This document shows, in pieces, positions 17,585 through 26,738 of a stretch of 64,000 nt of DNA. The notes under the pieces were generated by a model that was not told the DNA's origin, did not search any database, and saw only the letters and a program-made list of their open reading frames with translations. Numbering within the stretch: position 1 is the first letter of the stretch; every line of letters starts with the position of its first letter. Source of the stretch: Marinomonas rhizomae (lineage in GTDB: Bacteria > Pseudomonadota > Gammaproteobacteria > Pseudomonadales > Marinomonadaceae). The stretch spans positions 80,094 to 144,093 of the forward strand of contig NZ_QNSE01000013.1 in assembly GCF_003315485.1 (NCBI RefSeq), read 5' to 3'. Made by a program: the position numbers and the translations under genes.

Positions 17585-18592
17585 ATGACGTTAAAGTTAG
17601 GTGTAATTGGCATTGGCGCTATTGGCAAAGACCACATAAAACGCATTCATCATAAATTAAGCCGTGCCAGTATTGTTGCCGTAAGCGATGTAAACCGCGA
17701 GCAAACTGATGCGTTCTTATCGCAAGAGTGCATTAGTGCTATGTATTTTGAAAATGGAATAGACCTTATTCAATCAAAGGATGTTGATGCAATCCTCGTA
17801 ACATCGTGGGGACCAACACATGAAGAGTTTGTGTTGGCCGCAGTGGAAGCAGGAAAATTCGTTTTTTGTGAAAAACCATTGGCCGTCACCGCAGAAGGTT
17901 GTCGTCAAATCGTTGATGCAGAAATAAAAGCTGGAAAACGCTTAGTTCAAGTCGGCTTCATGCGCCGTTTTGATCGAGGGTATCGTCAGTTAAGAAACGT
18001 TATCAGCGAGCAAGAGATGGGGCTCCCTCTGATCCTAAACTGCGCACACAGAGCACCAGCTGCACCAGGATTCTTTGGTGACATGGCCATTAGCGATTCA
18101 TTAGTACATGAATTTGATGTGTTACGTTGGTTACTCCAAGACGATTATGTTTCAGCTCAGGTCATTCAACCTCGTGGCACTCGACTTTGCGATGAAGGAC
18201 TGCAAGACCCACACGTCATTCTGTTAAGAACCCGTGATGGTATTTTGATCAACATCGAGAGCTTTGTGAATTGCCAGTACGGCTATGACATTCAATGCAA
18301 CATAATATGCGAATCAGGCACAGTGTCATTACCAGAACCAAGCAGCTTGCAACGCCGCCACAATGCACGCTTATCCACTGAAATCATTGTCGATTGGCAA
18401 GAACGCTTCGTTGATGCTTTCGATGTAGAGCTACAAGAATGGATCGACGCGACTTTAGCAGGCGAAATGAACGGCCCAAGCGCATGGGATGGCTATGTTG
18501 TCGCAGTTACCGCTGACGTCTGCCTCAAAGCCAAACATTCAGGAGCAATCGAAGCCATTGATATCCCTGAAAAACCAACTTTTTATCAATAA
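17585..18592 (+). CDS. Inositol 2-dehydrogenase-like oxidoreductase (Gfo/Idh/MocA)
   Basis: A 335-residue NAD-dependent oxidoreductase of the Gfo/Idh/MocA family. The N-terminal Rossmann fold has GVIGIGAIGKDHIKR at 6-20. The nicotinamide/catalytic Lys lies in FCEKPLAVT near 100. The VGFMRRFDRGYRQL segment near 127 is typical of inositol dehydrogenases (IolG), and H-x-x-D appears in LVHEFDVLRWL near 180. AGAGGAAA precedes the ATG. The LacI regulator, TIM-barrel isomerase and sugar-binding protein around it indicate a cyclitol or sugar pathway. The other iol genes (iolB, iolC, iolD) are absent, so a substrate other than myo-inositol is quite possible. Confidence 0.8.
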   Translation: MTLKLGVIGIGAIGKDHIKRIHHKLSRASIVAVSDVNREQTDAFLSQECISAMYFENGIDLIQSKDVDAILVTSWGPTHEEFVLAAVEAGKFVFCEKPLAVTAEGCRQIVDAEIKAGKRLVQVGFMRRFDRGYRQLRNVISEQEMGLPLILNCAHRAPAAPGFFGDMAISDSLVHEFDVLRWLLQDDYVSAQVIQPRGTRLCDEGLQDPHVILLRTRDGILINIESFVNCQYGYDIQCNIICESGTVSLPEPSSLQRRHNARLSTEIIVDWQERFVDAFDVELQEWIDATLAGEMNGPSAWDGYVVAVTADVCLKAKHSGAIEAIDIPEKPTFYQ

Positions 18593-18648
18593 CAAAACGC
18601 TATCTTACACATTGATGTGTTTTACAAAACAATAACAAGCGAGTGATT

Positions 18649-19590
18649 ATGAAATTATCTTTTTGTACCGACAGTCTTGGCCATTTGTCTTTTGAAGACA
18701 TGCTAGACACCCTTCAATCCATGAATGTTGAGGGCGTTGAATTAACCACTGGTGGCTGGTCAAGCGCACCTCACTTAAACATGGAAGAATTACTTGCGAG
18801 TGAAGACAAACGTAAGCAATACTTGGCCGCCATTGAGTCTCGTGGGCTAGAAATTGCAGCTCTGAATGTATCTGGCAACCCCTTAGACCCAGGCACGCTG
18901 GGTAAGCATCATCGAGAAGTAACACACAACACCATGATTTTGGCAGGCCTTCTTGGCGTCAAGAAAATCGTCATGATGAGTGGCTTGCCTGCTGCAAGTC
19001 CAAATGATGAAGTGCCAAACTGGATCACATATACCGTTAGCTGGCCTCCTATTTTAAAAGAGCGCTTAGATTACCAATGGAATGACGTAGCAATTCCTTA
19101 CTGGAAAGACCTCGTTGTCCACGCAAAGAATAATGGTGTAGAAAAAATTGCCCTTGAGAACTTCAGCTCAATGTTGGTTTGGAATCCAGAAACCTTGTTC
19201 CGCCTACGAAACGCAGTGGACCCGATGATTGGCCTAAACCTCGACCCTAGCCATTTAATCTGGATGGGGGCAGACCCTATAGCCGCAGCACGCGCTCTTG
19301 GGCCAGCAATTCACCATTGTCATGGTAAGGACGTTCGACTTGAACGAGGGCTTGTCGATATCAACGGTTTGCTCGAGACCAAACCAGTTGAAGATACTGC
19401 AAATCGTGCTTGGAACTATGTGGCAGTAGGTTGTGGGCAAGATCTACAGTGGTGGAAAGAGTTTTTCTCTGTAGTTCGAATGTCCGGATACAACGATTGG
19501 GTATCACTTGAAATGGAAGACTTAACCATGTCCGTTGAAGCGGGCGTAAAAACCTCAATAGATGCGTTACACGCATCATTAAGTCGCTAA
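18649..19590 (+). CDS. TIM-barrel sugar isomerase/epimerase (xylose-isomerase-like)
   Basis: A 313-residue member of the AP-endonuclease-2/xylose-isomerase-like TIM-barrel family (IolE/IolH/IolI relatives). Probable metal ligands are the Glu in KIALENFSSML, the Asp-x-x-His in NLDPSHLIWMG, the His pair in HHCHGKDV and the Glu in VSLEMED. A helix-forming insert around 130-150 (WPPILKERLDYQW) is seen. ATG 18649 is preferred; a GTG at 18643 is in frame but lacks a better binding site. It lies 56 bases after the dehydrogenase, and a small ACACAT hairpin (18607-18620) sits in the gap. Probably isomerises the keto product of the dehydrogenase (inference). Confidence 0.78.
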   Translation: MKLSFCTDSLGHLSFEDMLDTLQSMNVEGVELTTGGWSSAPHLNMEELLASEDKRKQYLAAIESRGLEIAALNVSGNPLDPGTLGKHHREVTHNTMILAGLLGVKKIVMMSGLPAASPNDEVPNWITYTVSWPPILKERLDYQWNDVAIPYWKDLVVHAKNNGVEKIALENFSSMLVWNPETLFRLRNAVDPMIGLNLDPSHLIWMGADPIAAARALGPAIHHCHGKDVRLERGLVDINGLLETKPVEDTANRAWNYVAVGCGQDLQWWKEFFSVVRMSGYNDWVSLEMEDLTMSVEAGVKTSIDALHASLSR

Positions 19591-19614
19591 TATGAATGAA
19601 AAAAACTAACAGGT

Positions 19615-19645
19615 TAACCATTAAGCTATTTTGCTTAACACCGTT
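19615..19645 (+). promoter_or_regulatory. Hairpin upstream of the sugar-binding protein gene
   Basis: TTAAGC (19621-19626) and GCTTAA (19633-19638) pair around TATTTT, and outer TTAAC/GTTAA can extend the stem. Such hairpins often sit before binding-protein genes and adjust their mRNA level relative to upstream genes. Confidence 0.35.
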
Positions 19646-19664
19646 AAATTAGAGGATAAAAATA

Positions 19665-20600
19665 ATGAAAAAGTTACTCTTAACAACAACACTCGCAGCA
19701 ACACTCATTTCTAGCACTGCTATGGCAGACAATTATAAGGTAGGCATCAGTCTTTTCAGCTTTGATGATTTATTCTTATCTGTCCTACGTGGTAGTTTAA
19801 GCTCATCCGCTGAAGAGGAAGGTGTTGACGCCCAGATGGAAGACGCCAAAAATGAAATCGGCGTACAACTCAATCAAATCCAAAATTTCATTGCCTCAGG
19901 TGTGGACGGCATTATCATAGATACGGTGGATTCTGACGCCACACAAGCGATGACAGAATATGCAGAAGAAGCTGGAATACCGCTTGTTTTTGTTGGTCGT
20001 CGCCCAATAAATGTCGACTTTTTACCAGACAACCAAGCGTTTGTGGCATCAAATGAAATTGATTCAGGCACGCTACAAACCAAAGAAGTATGCCGTTTAT
20101 TAAATGGCAAAGGCGATGTCGCCGTCATGATGGGCACACTAGGTGACAATGCTGCCCAACAACGAACTAAAGATATTCATGATGTCATCGCGACGCCAGA
20201 ATGTTCGGGGCTCAAAATAGTTGTTGAGCAATCTGCAAACTTTACTCGAACAGAGGGCAACGATCTAATGACCAACTGGCTAACTGCAGGCATCACATTT
20301 GATGCAGTAATCGCCAATAATGATGAAATGGCCATTGGCGCCATTCAAGCAATGAAAGCCGCCGACATCGATATGAAAAACGTTGTCATTGCAGGCATTG
20401 ATGCTACCGCAGACGGCTTAGCAGCAATGAAAGCAGGCGATCTCGATGTGACCGTTTACCAAAATGCGGCGGCTCAAGGCAAAGGCGCAATGCAAACTCT
20501 ACTTAAGCTGATGAAGGGTGAAGATGTCGATCAAAAAGTATGGATTCCTTTTGAACTCGTCACGCCAAGCAATATGAACGAGTACATCAAGCTTAATTAA
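19665..20600 (+). CDS. Periplasmic sugar-binding protein (ribose-binding-protein class), orphan
   Basis: A 311-residue exported binding protein: signal peptide 1-21 (hydrophobic LLLTTTLAATLISSTAMA, cut after AMA), then two alpha/beta lobes of the Peripla_BP_4/RbsB type. These include GVDGIIIDTVDSDATQAM, AVIANNDEMAIGAIQAMK and a late VVIAGIDATADGLAAMKAG. AGAGGA precedes the ATG. It closes the operon with the dehydrogenase and TIM-barrel gene, and a strong terminator follows at once. No ABC ATPase or permease gene is in the window. It must therefore share a transporter encoded elsewhere, or serve as a chemoreceptor ligand carrier (inference). Confidence 0.88.
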   Translation: MKKLLLTTTLAATLISSTAMADNYKVGISLFSFDDLFLSVLRGSLSSSAEEEGVDAQMEDAKNEIGVQLNQIQNFIASGVDGIIIDTVDSDATQAMTEYAEEAGIPLVFVGRRPINVDFLPDNQAFVASNEIDSGTLQTKEVCRLLNGKGDVAVMMGTLGDNAAQQRTKDIHDVIATPECSGLKIVVEQSANFTRTEGNDLMTNWLTAGITFDAVIANNDEMAIGAIQAMKAADIDMKNVVIAGIDATADGLAAMKAGDLDVTVYQNAAAQGKGAMQTLLKLMKGEDVDQKVWIPFELVTPSNMNEYIKLN

Positions 20601-20634
20601 TTTGTAATTTGTTCACCTCTTCGAACACATTTTG

Positions 20635-20669
20635 AGCGCACTTTTCAAAAGAAGAGTGCGCTTTTTTTT
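20635..20669 (+). terminator. Strong intrinsic terminator after the sugar-binding protein gene
   Basis: Stem AGCGCACTTTTC / GAAGAGTGCGCT with an AAAA loop (one G-T pair) followed by eight T residues; 35 bases after the stop codon. Confidence 0.9.
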
Positions 20670-20904
20670 GTACTGACCACGCATTTTTCCACTTTTTCAT
20701 TCTATCCCGCCATTTACCTATAACTAAAAGATAATAAAATGAGTAAAATATGGAATACATATAGTCTTTATCATAAATCACTCATCGGCTAAGGTTATAG
20801 CGGTTTCGAAATGCTCTCTCAAGGATTGATGAGGTATTTATAGATGATAATAAAAAATTAACTAAGCCAAGACCATCGTATGATGGACGCAACAGAGGCC
20901 CCTA
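20670..20904. promoter_or_regulatory. Upstream region of tctCBA with a CCATC/GATGG palindrome
   Basis: The 235 gene-free bases before tctC hold one clear feature, CCATCGTATGATGG (20873-20886), a 5-base-arm palindrome ending 9 bases before the AGAGG of tctC. It may be an operator close to the ribosome binding site. No regulator gene lies nearby. Confidence 0.3.
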
Positions 20905-21897
20905 ATGAAAAAAACAACAATTACGTTACTAGCAGCATTATCCCTTTCATCTTCTCTAAGTTTTGCAGATTACCCAACCAAAGACATACAAGGCATTATC
21001 CAATGGGGAGCCGGTGGCTCAACCGATACGGTTATGCGTTCTATTGCTCCTCACGTTGAAAAAGAACTTGGAACCGATCTGATTCTAACGAATAAAACGG
21101 GTGGTGTTGGCGCCATTGCAACAAAATATGTCAATGCTAAAAAAGCCGACGGTTATACACTTCTGATGGGGGCTGAAAACCCTCAGATGTATAAAATATT
21201 AGGTCTTTCTAACATCGATTACAGCGACATGATCGCAATCAATGTGCTAGCTCGTGGAACGCCAATTATTGTGGCAAACAATGATGCTCCATTTAACACA
21301 ATGAAAGAACTCATTGAATATACAAAAGCCCATCCGGGAGAAGTGAAGTTTGGCTCTACAGGCCCAGGCGGCTTAACTTCTATTGTGACAGCCATGCTGG
21401 ATTCTCAAGTCAAACTGGACTACATCAGCATTCCTTATAATGGCGACGGCCCAGCACTAACCGCGCTACAAGGTGGTGCAATTGATGTCATGCCAGCGGT
21501 ATTAGGCGCGACCATCGAACAAATTAAAGCTGGCCGCATGAAAGCCATCAGTATTGTGGATGTTGAAGCCAATAAGCTTTTACCTGACCTTGCACCTATC
21601 ACCGACGCATTACCGGGCATGAAAACTTACCTACCTTGGGGCCCTTTCTTTGGTGTCTTCGTGAAAAAAGGCACGCCGGATGAAGCGGTAGAAAAATTGC
21701 AGTCGGCTTTCCAAAAAGCCGCTTTCGACAAAGAGTTTGTTGACCTAATGCAAAAGCGCGGTTTCACCATTATGAATATTTCAGGTGAAGAAGCGGATTA
21801 CTTCCTAGACGCCTATCGCTCAACATCTTCTTGGTTAGTCCATGATGCTGGTTTTAGTAAGTTCTCCCCTGAAAAGTTTGGTATCCGTAAACCATAA
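20905..21897 (+). CDS. tctC: Tripartite tricarboxylate transporter binding protein, TctC family
   Basis: A 330-residue exported solute-binding protein of the Bug/TctC family. The signal peptide (1-21) has a Thr/Leu/Ser core and is cut after SFA. The family start YPTKDIQGIIQWGAGGSTDTVMR at 22-44 forms the carboxylate pocket with its GGSTD loop. FGSTGPGGLTS near 149 and the GPALTALQGGAIDVMPA segment are also typical. AGAGG precedes the ATG. The ligand should be a di- or tricarboxylate or an aromatic acid. Given the later aromatic pathway, an aromatic acid is attractive but unproven. Confidence 0.9.
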   Translation: MKKTTITLLAALSLSSSLSFADYPTKDIQGIIQWGAGGSTDTVMRSIAPHVEKELGTDLILTNKTGGVGAIATKYVNAKKADGYTLLMGAENPQMYKILGLSNIDYSDMIAINVLARGTPIIVANNDAPFNTMKELIEYTKAHPGEVKFGSTGPGGLTSIVTAMLDSQVKLDYISIPYNGDGPALTALQGGAIDVMPAVLGATIEQIKAGRMKAISIVDVEANKLLPDLAPITDALPGMKTYLPWGPFFGVFVKKGTPDEAVEKLQSAFQKAAFDKEFVDLMQKRGFTIMNISGEEADYFLDAYRSTSSWLVHDAGFSKFSPEKFGIRKP

Positions 21898-21980
21898 GGT
21901 TACCGCTCTATTTTGATCTCTAGGCGCGACCGAACTGACAATAAGTCGCGTCTCCTCTTTTTGCTTTATCTGGAGTTACC

Positions 21981-22496
21981 ATGTCCAGTCAATCTCCTAC
22001 GATAAAAACTCGTAAGCCTGGTGAGCGAATATTCTGCTTTCTCTTGGTTTTAGGAAGTATTTATCTCTTTTGGCAAGCCTATAATATTTCAGGGTTTAGT
22101 TCGTTAAGTTCTCCTGGCGCATTTCCCCTTGCCGCTTCTGCCGTCATGGTATTGGCATCTTGTATAACATTTTTGAACACGCTCAAAATACCAGCAGCGG
22201 AAAATGTTCGTTTCGTTTATCACTGTTTCCCACCTATTGTTGCCTTTATTATGGCGCTGATTCTTATCTACTCAGTGATATTAGAAAGCTTAGGGTTCAT
22301 TCTCTCCAGCTTTGCTTTTTTGTTCATTTCGATCCAGTTTTTATATCGACGTAGCGCACTCACAACGCTCGCCATTACACTATTTACACTGATTGTTGTG
22401 TACATTATTTTCCGTCTCGTTTTTCAAGTCGTGCTTCCCGAGGGCATAGTACCTGAGCGTGAAATTCTATCCTCAATAAAATCTTTGTGGAGATAG
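21981..22496 (+). CDS. tctB: Tripartite tricarboxylate transporter small subunit, TctB family
   Basis: A 171-residue membrane protein with four hydrophobic segments (about 20-38, 50-68, 82-105 and 125-150) and the family's GAFPLAASAVMV motif near 44. TGGAG stands before the ATG at 21981. It lies between tctC and tctA in the usual C-B-A order of TTT systems and is weakly conserved in sequence, as the family always is. The gap to tctA is 7 bases. Confidence 0.85.
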   Translation: MSSQSPTIKTRKPGERIFCFLLVLGSIYLFWQAYNISGFSSLSSPGAFPLAASAVMVLASCITFLNTLKIPAAENVRFVYHCFPPIVAFIMALILIYSVILESLGFILSSFAFLFISIQFLYRRSALTTLAITLFTLIVVYIIFRLVFQVVLPEGIVPEREILSSIKSLWR

Positions 22497-22503
22497 CCAT
22501 CTT

Positions 22504-24012
22504 ATGGATGCTTTTAATTATTTTGCCATTTCGTGGTTGTCCCCAGAATTATTAGGCTTAACGGCACTAGGCACATTCTTGGGTATTTACGTCGGCGCTA
22601 TTCCCGGCTTATCGGTTACTATGGCCGTTTCTATCTTGATCTCATTTACTTTTTCATGGGACGTGAATTACGCATTATGCCTTATGGTTGGCGTCTATAT
22701 GGGCGGGGTTTATGGTGGTTCTCGTACTGCCATATTACTCAATATCCCAGGTGCTCCCTCTGCTATCGCTACGGCTTTAGATGGTTACCCTTTAGCGAAA
22801 AAAGGCTTAGCTGGGGAAGCCATTGGCTTGTCCACTGTTATGTCTGTGGTCGGTGGCTTTGTCGGAATTATTGTCTTAGCGATCGCCGCGCCCACTGTAA
22901 GTGAGTTTGCTATAACGTTTCAACCACGTGATTATATGATGTTAGGCGTGCTTGGTATTATGCTCGTAGGCTCTTTGTCTGGTAGTAGTCTGGCTCGAGG
23001 TATTTTTGCTGGCGCTCTTGGTCTCTTAATCGGCACGGTTGGACTTGACCCAATGACAGCCGAAGAGCGTTTTACCTTTGGCGTTATCGAGCTTTGGGAT
23101 GGCATTAACCCTGTCGCTGTGATGATTGGTATGTTTGGTATTTCTGAAGCCTTACACCAGTTACACCATATGAACAAAGCAGTAGTAAAACAGAAGATCT
23201 CTCGTATCATTCCGAAATGGTCCGACATTAAAAAGTACATGCCACTTAGCCTGCAAACTTCTTTCATTGGCGTCATCGTAGGTGCATTACCAGGTACTGG
23301 TGGTGATATTGCTGCGCTGATGGCTTACGACCACGCTAAACGCGTTACCAAAAAGCCCAAAGTCCCATTTGGTGAAGGCGCTAAAGAAGGTTTAATTGCT
23401 CCAGAAGCAGCAAATAACGCGGCGGTCGGCGGTGCTTATATCCCTATGCTAACCTTGGGAATTCCTGGGGATGCTGTAACAGCAGTATTTATTGGTGCCC
23501 TGTTTATTCATGGCTTAAACCCAGGCCCTTTGTTGCTGGTTGAACAGCCTCACATGTTCTGGTTTACAGTCGGCAACCTCACATTAGCAAACATTTTCGT
23601 GCTGATCTTTGGTTTAACGGGGATCAGGCTTTTCTCGAAAATCGTCGAATGCCCGAAAGGCATTTTAATTCCGTTAATTTTCCTTTTATCTATTGTTGGC
23701 GCTTATGCTATTAATAATGCCATTACAGATATTTGGTGGATGCTAGCATTTGGGGTATTTGGCTATTTTATGCGCCTATACGGATTTCCGGTTGGTCCCG
23801 TTATCTTGGGTGTTATTTTAAGCTCGCTAACTGACGAAAACTGGCGCCGTGCTATTTTATCTGAGCGTGGCAATGTAGGTGATTTGTTTATTAACTTATT
23901 CCACAGCCCTCTCTCAACGGTACTATTTAGTGTGATTGTTTTAATACTTTTTACTCAGTCTCCTATTTGGACGAAATGGTTAAAAAGGAAACTTTTCCAA
24001 GCATCTGCATAA
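22504..24012 (+). CDS. tctA: Tripartite tricarboxylate transporter large permease, TctA family
   Basis: The 502-residue channel subunit of a TTT transporter, with ten to twelve hydrophobic segments. Family hallmarks are GIYVGAIPGLSVTMAVSI (about 26-43), GGVYGGSRTAILLNIPGAPSAIATALDGYP (about 67-96, given here as positions of the first conserved loop) and its repeat GALPGTGGDIAALMAYDHAKR near 259. GVGGAYIPMLTLGIPGD appears near 308. Length equals the norm. It is the last gene of the operon and is followed by an intrinsic terminator at 24040. Confidence 0.93.
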   Translation: MDAFNYFAISWLSPELLGLTALGTFLGIYVGAIPGLSVTMAVSILISFTFSWDVNYALCLMVGVYMGGVYGGSRTAILLNIPGAPSAIATALDGYPLAKKGLAGEAIGLSTVMSVVGGFVGIIVLAIAAPTVSEFAITFQPRDYMMLGVLGIMLVGSLSGSSLARGIFAGALGLLIGTVGLDPMTAEERFTFGVIELWDGINPVAVMIGMFGISEALHQLHHMNKAVVKQKISRIIPKWSDIKKYMPLSLQTSFIGVIVGALPGTGGDIAALMAYDHAKRVTKKPKVPFGEGAKEGLIAPEAANNAAVGGAYIPMLTLGIPGDAVTAVFIGALFIHGLNPGPLLLVEQPHMFWFTVGNLTLANIFVLIFGLTGIRLFSKIVECPKGILIPLIFLLSIVGAYAINNAITDIWWMLAFGVFGYFMRLYGFPVGPVILGVILSSLTDENWRRAILSERGNVGDLFINLFHSPLSTVLFSVIVLILFTQSPIWTKWLKRKLFQASA

Positions 24013-24039
24013 CTTTTTATTGGTATACAACATGCTACA

Positions 24040-24085
24040 AACACCGGTTTCCTTGTTTAATGAATAAGGCCACCGGTGTTTTTTA
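24040..24085 (+). terminator. Intrinsic terminator after tctA
   Basis: Arms AACACCGGT (24040-24048) and ACCGGTGTT (24072-24080) with an inner CCTT/AAGG pairing and a following T run. Confidence 0.85.
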
Positions 24086-24341
24086 TATTCCACTCGCTAA
24101 AAAACACATTATCAATTGCTAGCTAACACGATACTTCTATCTAAAAGCGGCACATTACTGCTTCTTTTCATCGAAATGACCCAATATGAAGCAATAAAAA
24201 CAAATAAAGACCAATTAGAGTGCAGAGTAAAAATATCTATTTTAAATAAATCACTGCTTTCTAAAACATATACAGACGAATGATAAGGTATTTTTATAAG
24301 TTAGTAGAACATCAAACTAAAGTTTCCATTTGAAAAAACAC

Positions 24342-24357
24342 TGGCAAAAAAATTGCT
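24342..24357 (+). promoter_or_regulatory. Sigma-54 (RpoN) promoter of the chemoreceptor gene
   Basis: TGGCAAAAAAATTGCT matches the -24/-12 consensus TGGCAC-N5-TTGCW with the GG (24343-24344) and GC (24355-24356) at exact spacing. Transcription would start near 24368, leaving a leader of about 54 bases before the start at 24422. The rest of the 24013-24421 gap, apart from the tctA terminator, shows no gene. Confidence 0.65.
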
Positions 24358-24421
24358 TTTTAAAAGCTCCCCCTAAGTATCTGCAACGAAGTAGTACTTA
24401 ACGCCATGGAGCAATATTGAT

Positions 24422-26566
24422 ATGAGTTTGAAAAGCAGTCAGATGTTACTTTCACCAAAAGAACGTCGTTGGTTACCTTGGTTTGGCAACACTGGTCGAC
24501 TCTCTCTCTTTTGGTCATGTTATTTAAATAAAGAAACCTATCCAAATATTGAAAAGACCTTTGAAAGCATTGCCAACACAAGAGTGAAGCTACTCAATAC
24601 TTGGGTAAATAATCAATGGTCACAATTGGATGTTTTATTAGAAATCATCACCAGCTCATTTCCTCATATCGAACAAGAAGCTCTAGAGGAGCGCCTAAAC
24701 ATAGTGCTTGATGTGTCGGAATACTTCGTGATTGATACGCAAGGCAAAGTACTCAATTCCACCAAGAAAGATCGTATCAATAAAATAGACTTACCAAGCA
24801 AAGCGGTAGAAGCGGGCTTAAAGACACCATTCCTTCATGGCCCATATGTTGACCAAAACACACTTAACATCGGCGCTTCTAGTTCAAAGTTTCACGATGC
24901 TGTCACACTGATGTTCTACCTACCGATTAAGCAAAACGGTATCAGCGTTGGTGCCATTTGCGCCCGCGTACCCAACGATGTTGTTAGCGATCTCATCCAA
25001 CGTGAAGCTGGACATATCTATAAGGAATCCGGCGATAACTACTTATTCATGGTGAAACCTGAATTCGATAAATCCATACTACCTGGCACCGCGCTTTCCC
25101 GTTCCCGCTTTGAAGATGACACCTTCAGTCATGGTGAAAACTTAAAAAGCGGAATAACGACAAATTGGGGTGTGGTTAAAGTTCAGCAACACACTGAGTT
25201 TGAAATTCGCTTTACTGATCCAGCGACAAAAGAATTGCACCCAGGCGTACGAGAAACTATTAAGAATGGCCAAAACCTCTTTGTGACTTACCCTGGTTAT
25301 TCAGACTATAGACATATCCCCGTTATCGGCAAAGGCATTACCTTCCAGTTAAAGGGCAGCCCAGACACTTGGGGCATGATGTGCGAGGGCGATTTAGAAG
25401 AAGTTTACCGCCGCCGTTCTATCAACCTAAAATTAATGAAAAGCTATTTATTCGCTTCCAGCGTTCCACTTATCATCAGTACCTCGCTACAAGCCTACAC
25501 CAACTTATCTATCGCTCTAACCAGCATAGCAGCGTTCGCTAGCTTAGCCGCTGCGGGACTGCTTTTTAATAAATTCAGCACAAAAAAAATAAGCGGCAGT
25601 ATGAGCCAAATGACCGAAGTCATTCAAACCATAGCCGAAGGTGAAGGCAACCTTAAACAACGCCTAGATGAAAACCTTGCCAATGACGAAACAGGCGATA
25701 TGGGCCGCTGGATGAACAGCTTTATCGATAACCTCGATACCACTATGGGGCAAGTTATATCGGCCAGCACCAACGTCAAAAAGTCTAATGACTTTATGGT
25801 TCGCACAAATGAAGAAGCAAGCCAAGCTTCGCAATACCTTGAATCCACAGTGGAGAGCATGCTTAATGTATTCCAACAGCAAATAAACGAAGTACAAAGT
25901 GCCTCTAAAACCGCTGATGATTTGAAGCAAGCCATGAATCAAGTAGCAGAAGAAACACAATTTCGCTTAGAAGATGCCAAAACAGGCACCCAAGAAATAC
26001 GTGATGTAGTACGAACCACGGCCGAGTCGGTAAAGTCACTTGATCAGAAAACCAATGAAGTTGCCGGTATCATTAGCACTATTTCGGACATCACCAACCA
26101 AACGAATCTATTAGCTTTAAACGCCGCTATTGAAGCTGCAAGAGCGGGTGAACATGGGCGTGGATTCTCTGTGGTAGCAGATGAAGTACGTAGTTTGGCG
26201 TCTAAAACAGCCTCCGCCGCTGAAGAAATACAAGCCATGCTAGAAGGCATCCAAGAAGAAACCCGCAGCGCTGTAAGTTTCATGGAAAAAGGCGCAGAAA
26301 ATGTTGATAAAAACCTCATGGCAAACGAACAAACGAACACGGGCGACAGCGCTTTATACGCTTTAGTCGACACTATGTTTGAGGCTATTTTATTACTCAA
26401 TGAAAGCAACAAAGAAAATGCAAAAACGGCTCATGAAATGGGAGCAGCGACAGAACAGATGCGACGCTCAATCGCAGCATTACAAAGACGTTCCTCTCGT
26501 GTTGGCTTGTCTGCCTTGAAGCTGAACTCCCTAGTTGGTCAGTTTCAAGTAACAGAAAAGGCCTAA
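24422..26566 (+). CDS. Methyl-accepting chemotaxis protein with sensor domain before two central membrane helices
   Basis: A 714-residue chemoreceptor. Residues 1-335 form a soluble sensor region with a Cache/PAS-like segment ([19 protein letters not shown] near 100-118). Two hydrophobic helices follow at about 341-358 and 362-382, then a HAMP-like linker (about 385-440). The signalling hairpin centres on [20 protein letters not shown] near 560 and ends in a coiled coil with [12 protein letters not shown]. No hydrophobic helix is evident before the sensor, unlike typical receptors, so the sensor may be cytoplasmic. A sigma-54 promoter precedes it. It lies just after a carboxylate transporter, whose substrate it may detect (inference). 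Confidence 0.85.
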   Translation: MSLKSSQMLLSPKERRWLPWFGNTGRLSLFWSCYLNKETYPNIEKTFESIANTRVKLLNTWVNNQWSQLDVLLEIITSSFPHIEQEALEERLNIVLDVSEYFVIDTQGKVLNSTKKDRINKIDLPSKAVEAGLKTPFLHGPYVDQNTLNIGASSSKFHDAVTLMFYLPIKQNGISVGAICARVPNDVVSDLIQREAGHIYKESGDNYLFMVKPEFDKSILPGTALSRSRFEDDTFSHGENLKSGITTNWGVVKVQQHTEFEIRFTDPATKELHPGVRETIKNGQNLFVTYPGYSDYRHIPVIGKGITFQLKGSPDTWGMMCEGDLEEVYRRRSINLKLMKSYLFASSVPLIISTSLQAYTNLSIALTSIAAFASLAAAGLLFNKFSTKKISGSMSQMTEVIQTIAEGEGNLKQRLDENLANDETGDMGRWMNSFIDNLDTTMGQVISASTNVKKSNDFMVRTNEEASQASQYLESTVESMLNVFQQQINEVQSASKTADDLKQAMNQVAEETQFRLEDAKTGTQEIRDVVRTTAESVKSLDQKTNEVAGIISTISDITNQTNLLALNAAIEAARAGEHGRGFSVVADEVRSLASKTASAAEEIQAMLEGIQEETRSAVSFMEKGAENVDKNLMANEQTNTGDSALYALVDTMFEAILLLNESNKENAKTAHEMGAATEQMRRSIAALQRRSSRVGLSALKLNSLVGQFQVTEKA

Positions 26567-26698
26567 ATTTCCTTAGAAACAATGCTGAATCCAGCATTGT
26601 TTCACTGCTTTCTTCCTAACAAACATACTTCAATAAATCCTTTTACTCACAAAGTCAGCGTTGAATATGGATCAATGTATTTATTGACTTTCACTAAA

Positions 26699-26720
26699 AT
26701 ATATGCGAAATTTCATATAT
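26699..26720. promoter_or_regulatory. Putative ArsR operator
   Basis: Seven-base arms ATATATG (26699-26705) and CATATAT (26714-26720), eight bases apart. The right arm ends 18 bases before the arsR start. The size and AT-rich arms fit an ArsR/SmtB dimer site covering the promoter. Confidence 0.55.
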
Positions 26721-26738
26721 GTATTTTGGAGTATATAT

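Noticed and set aside
25624..26412. Minus-strand frames opposite chemoreceptor signalling domains
   Set aside because: The same kind of frame appears opposite the signalling domain of other receptors here (for example 48149-48397), which shows it is a codon artefact.
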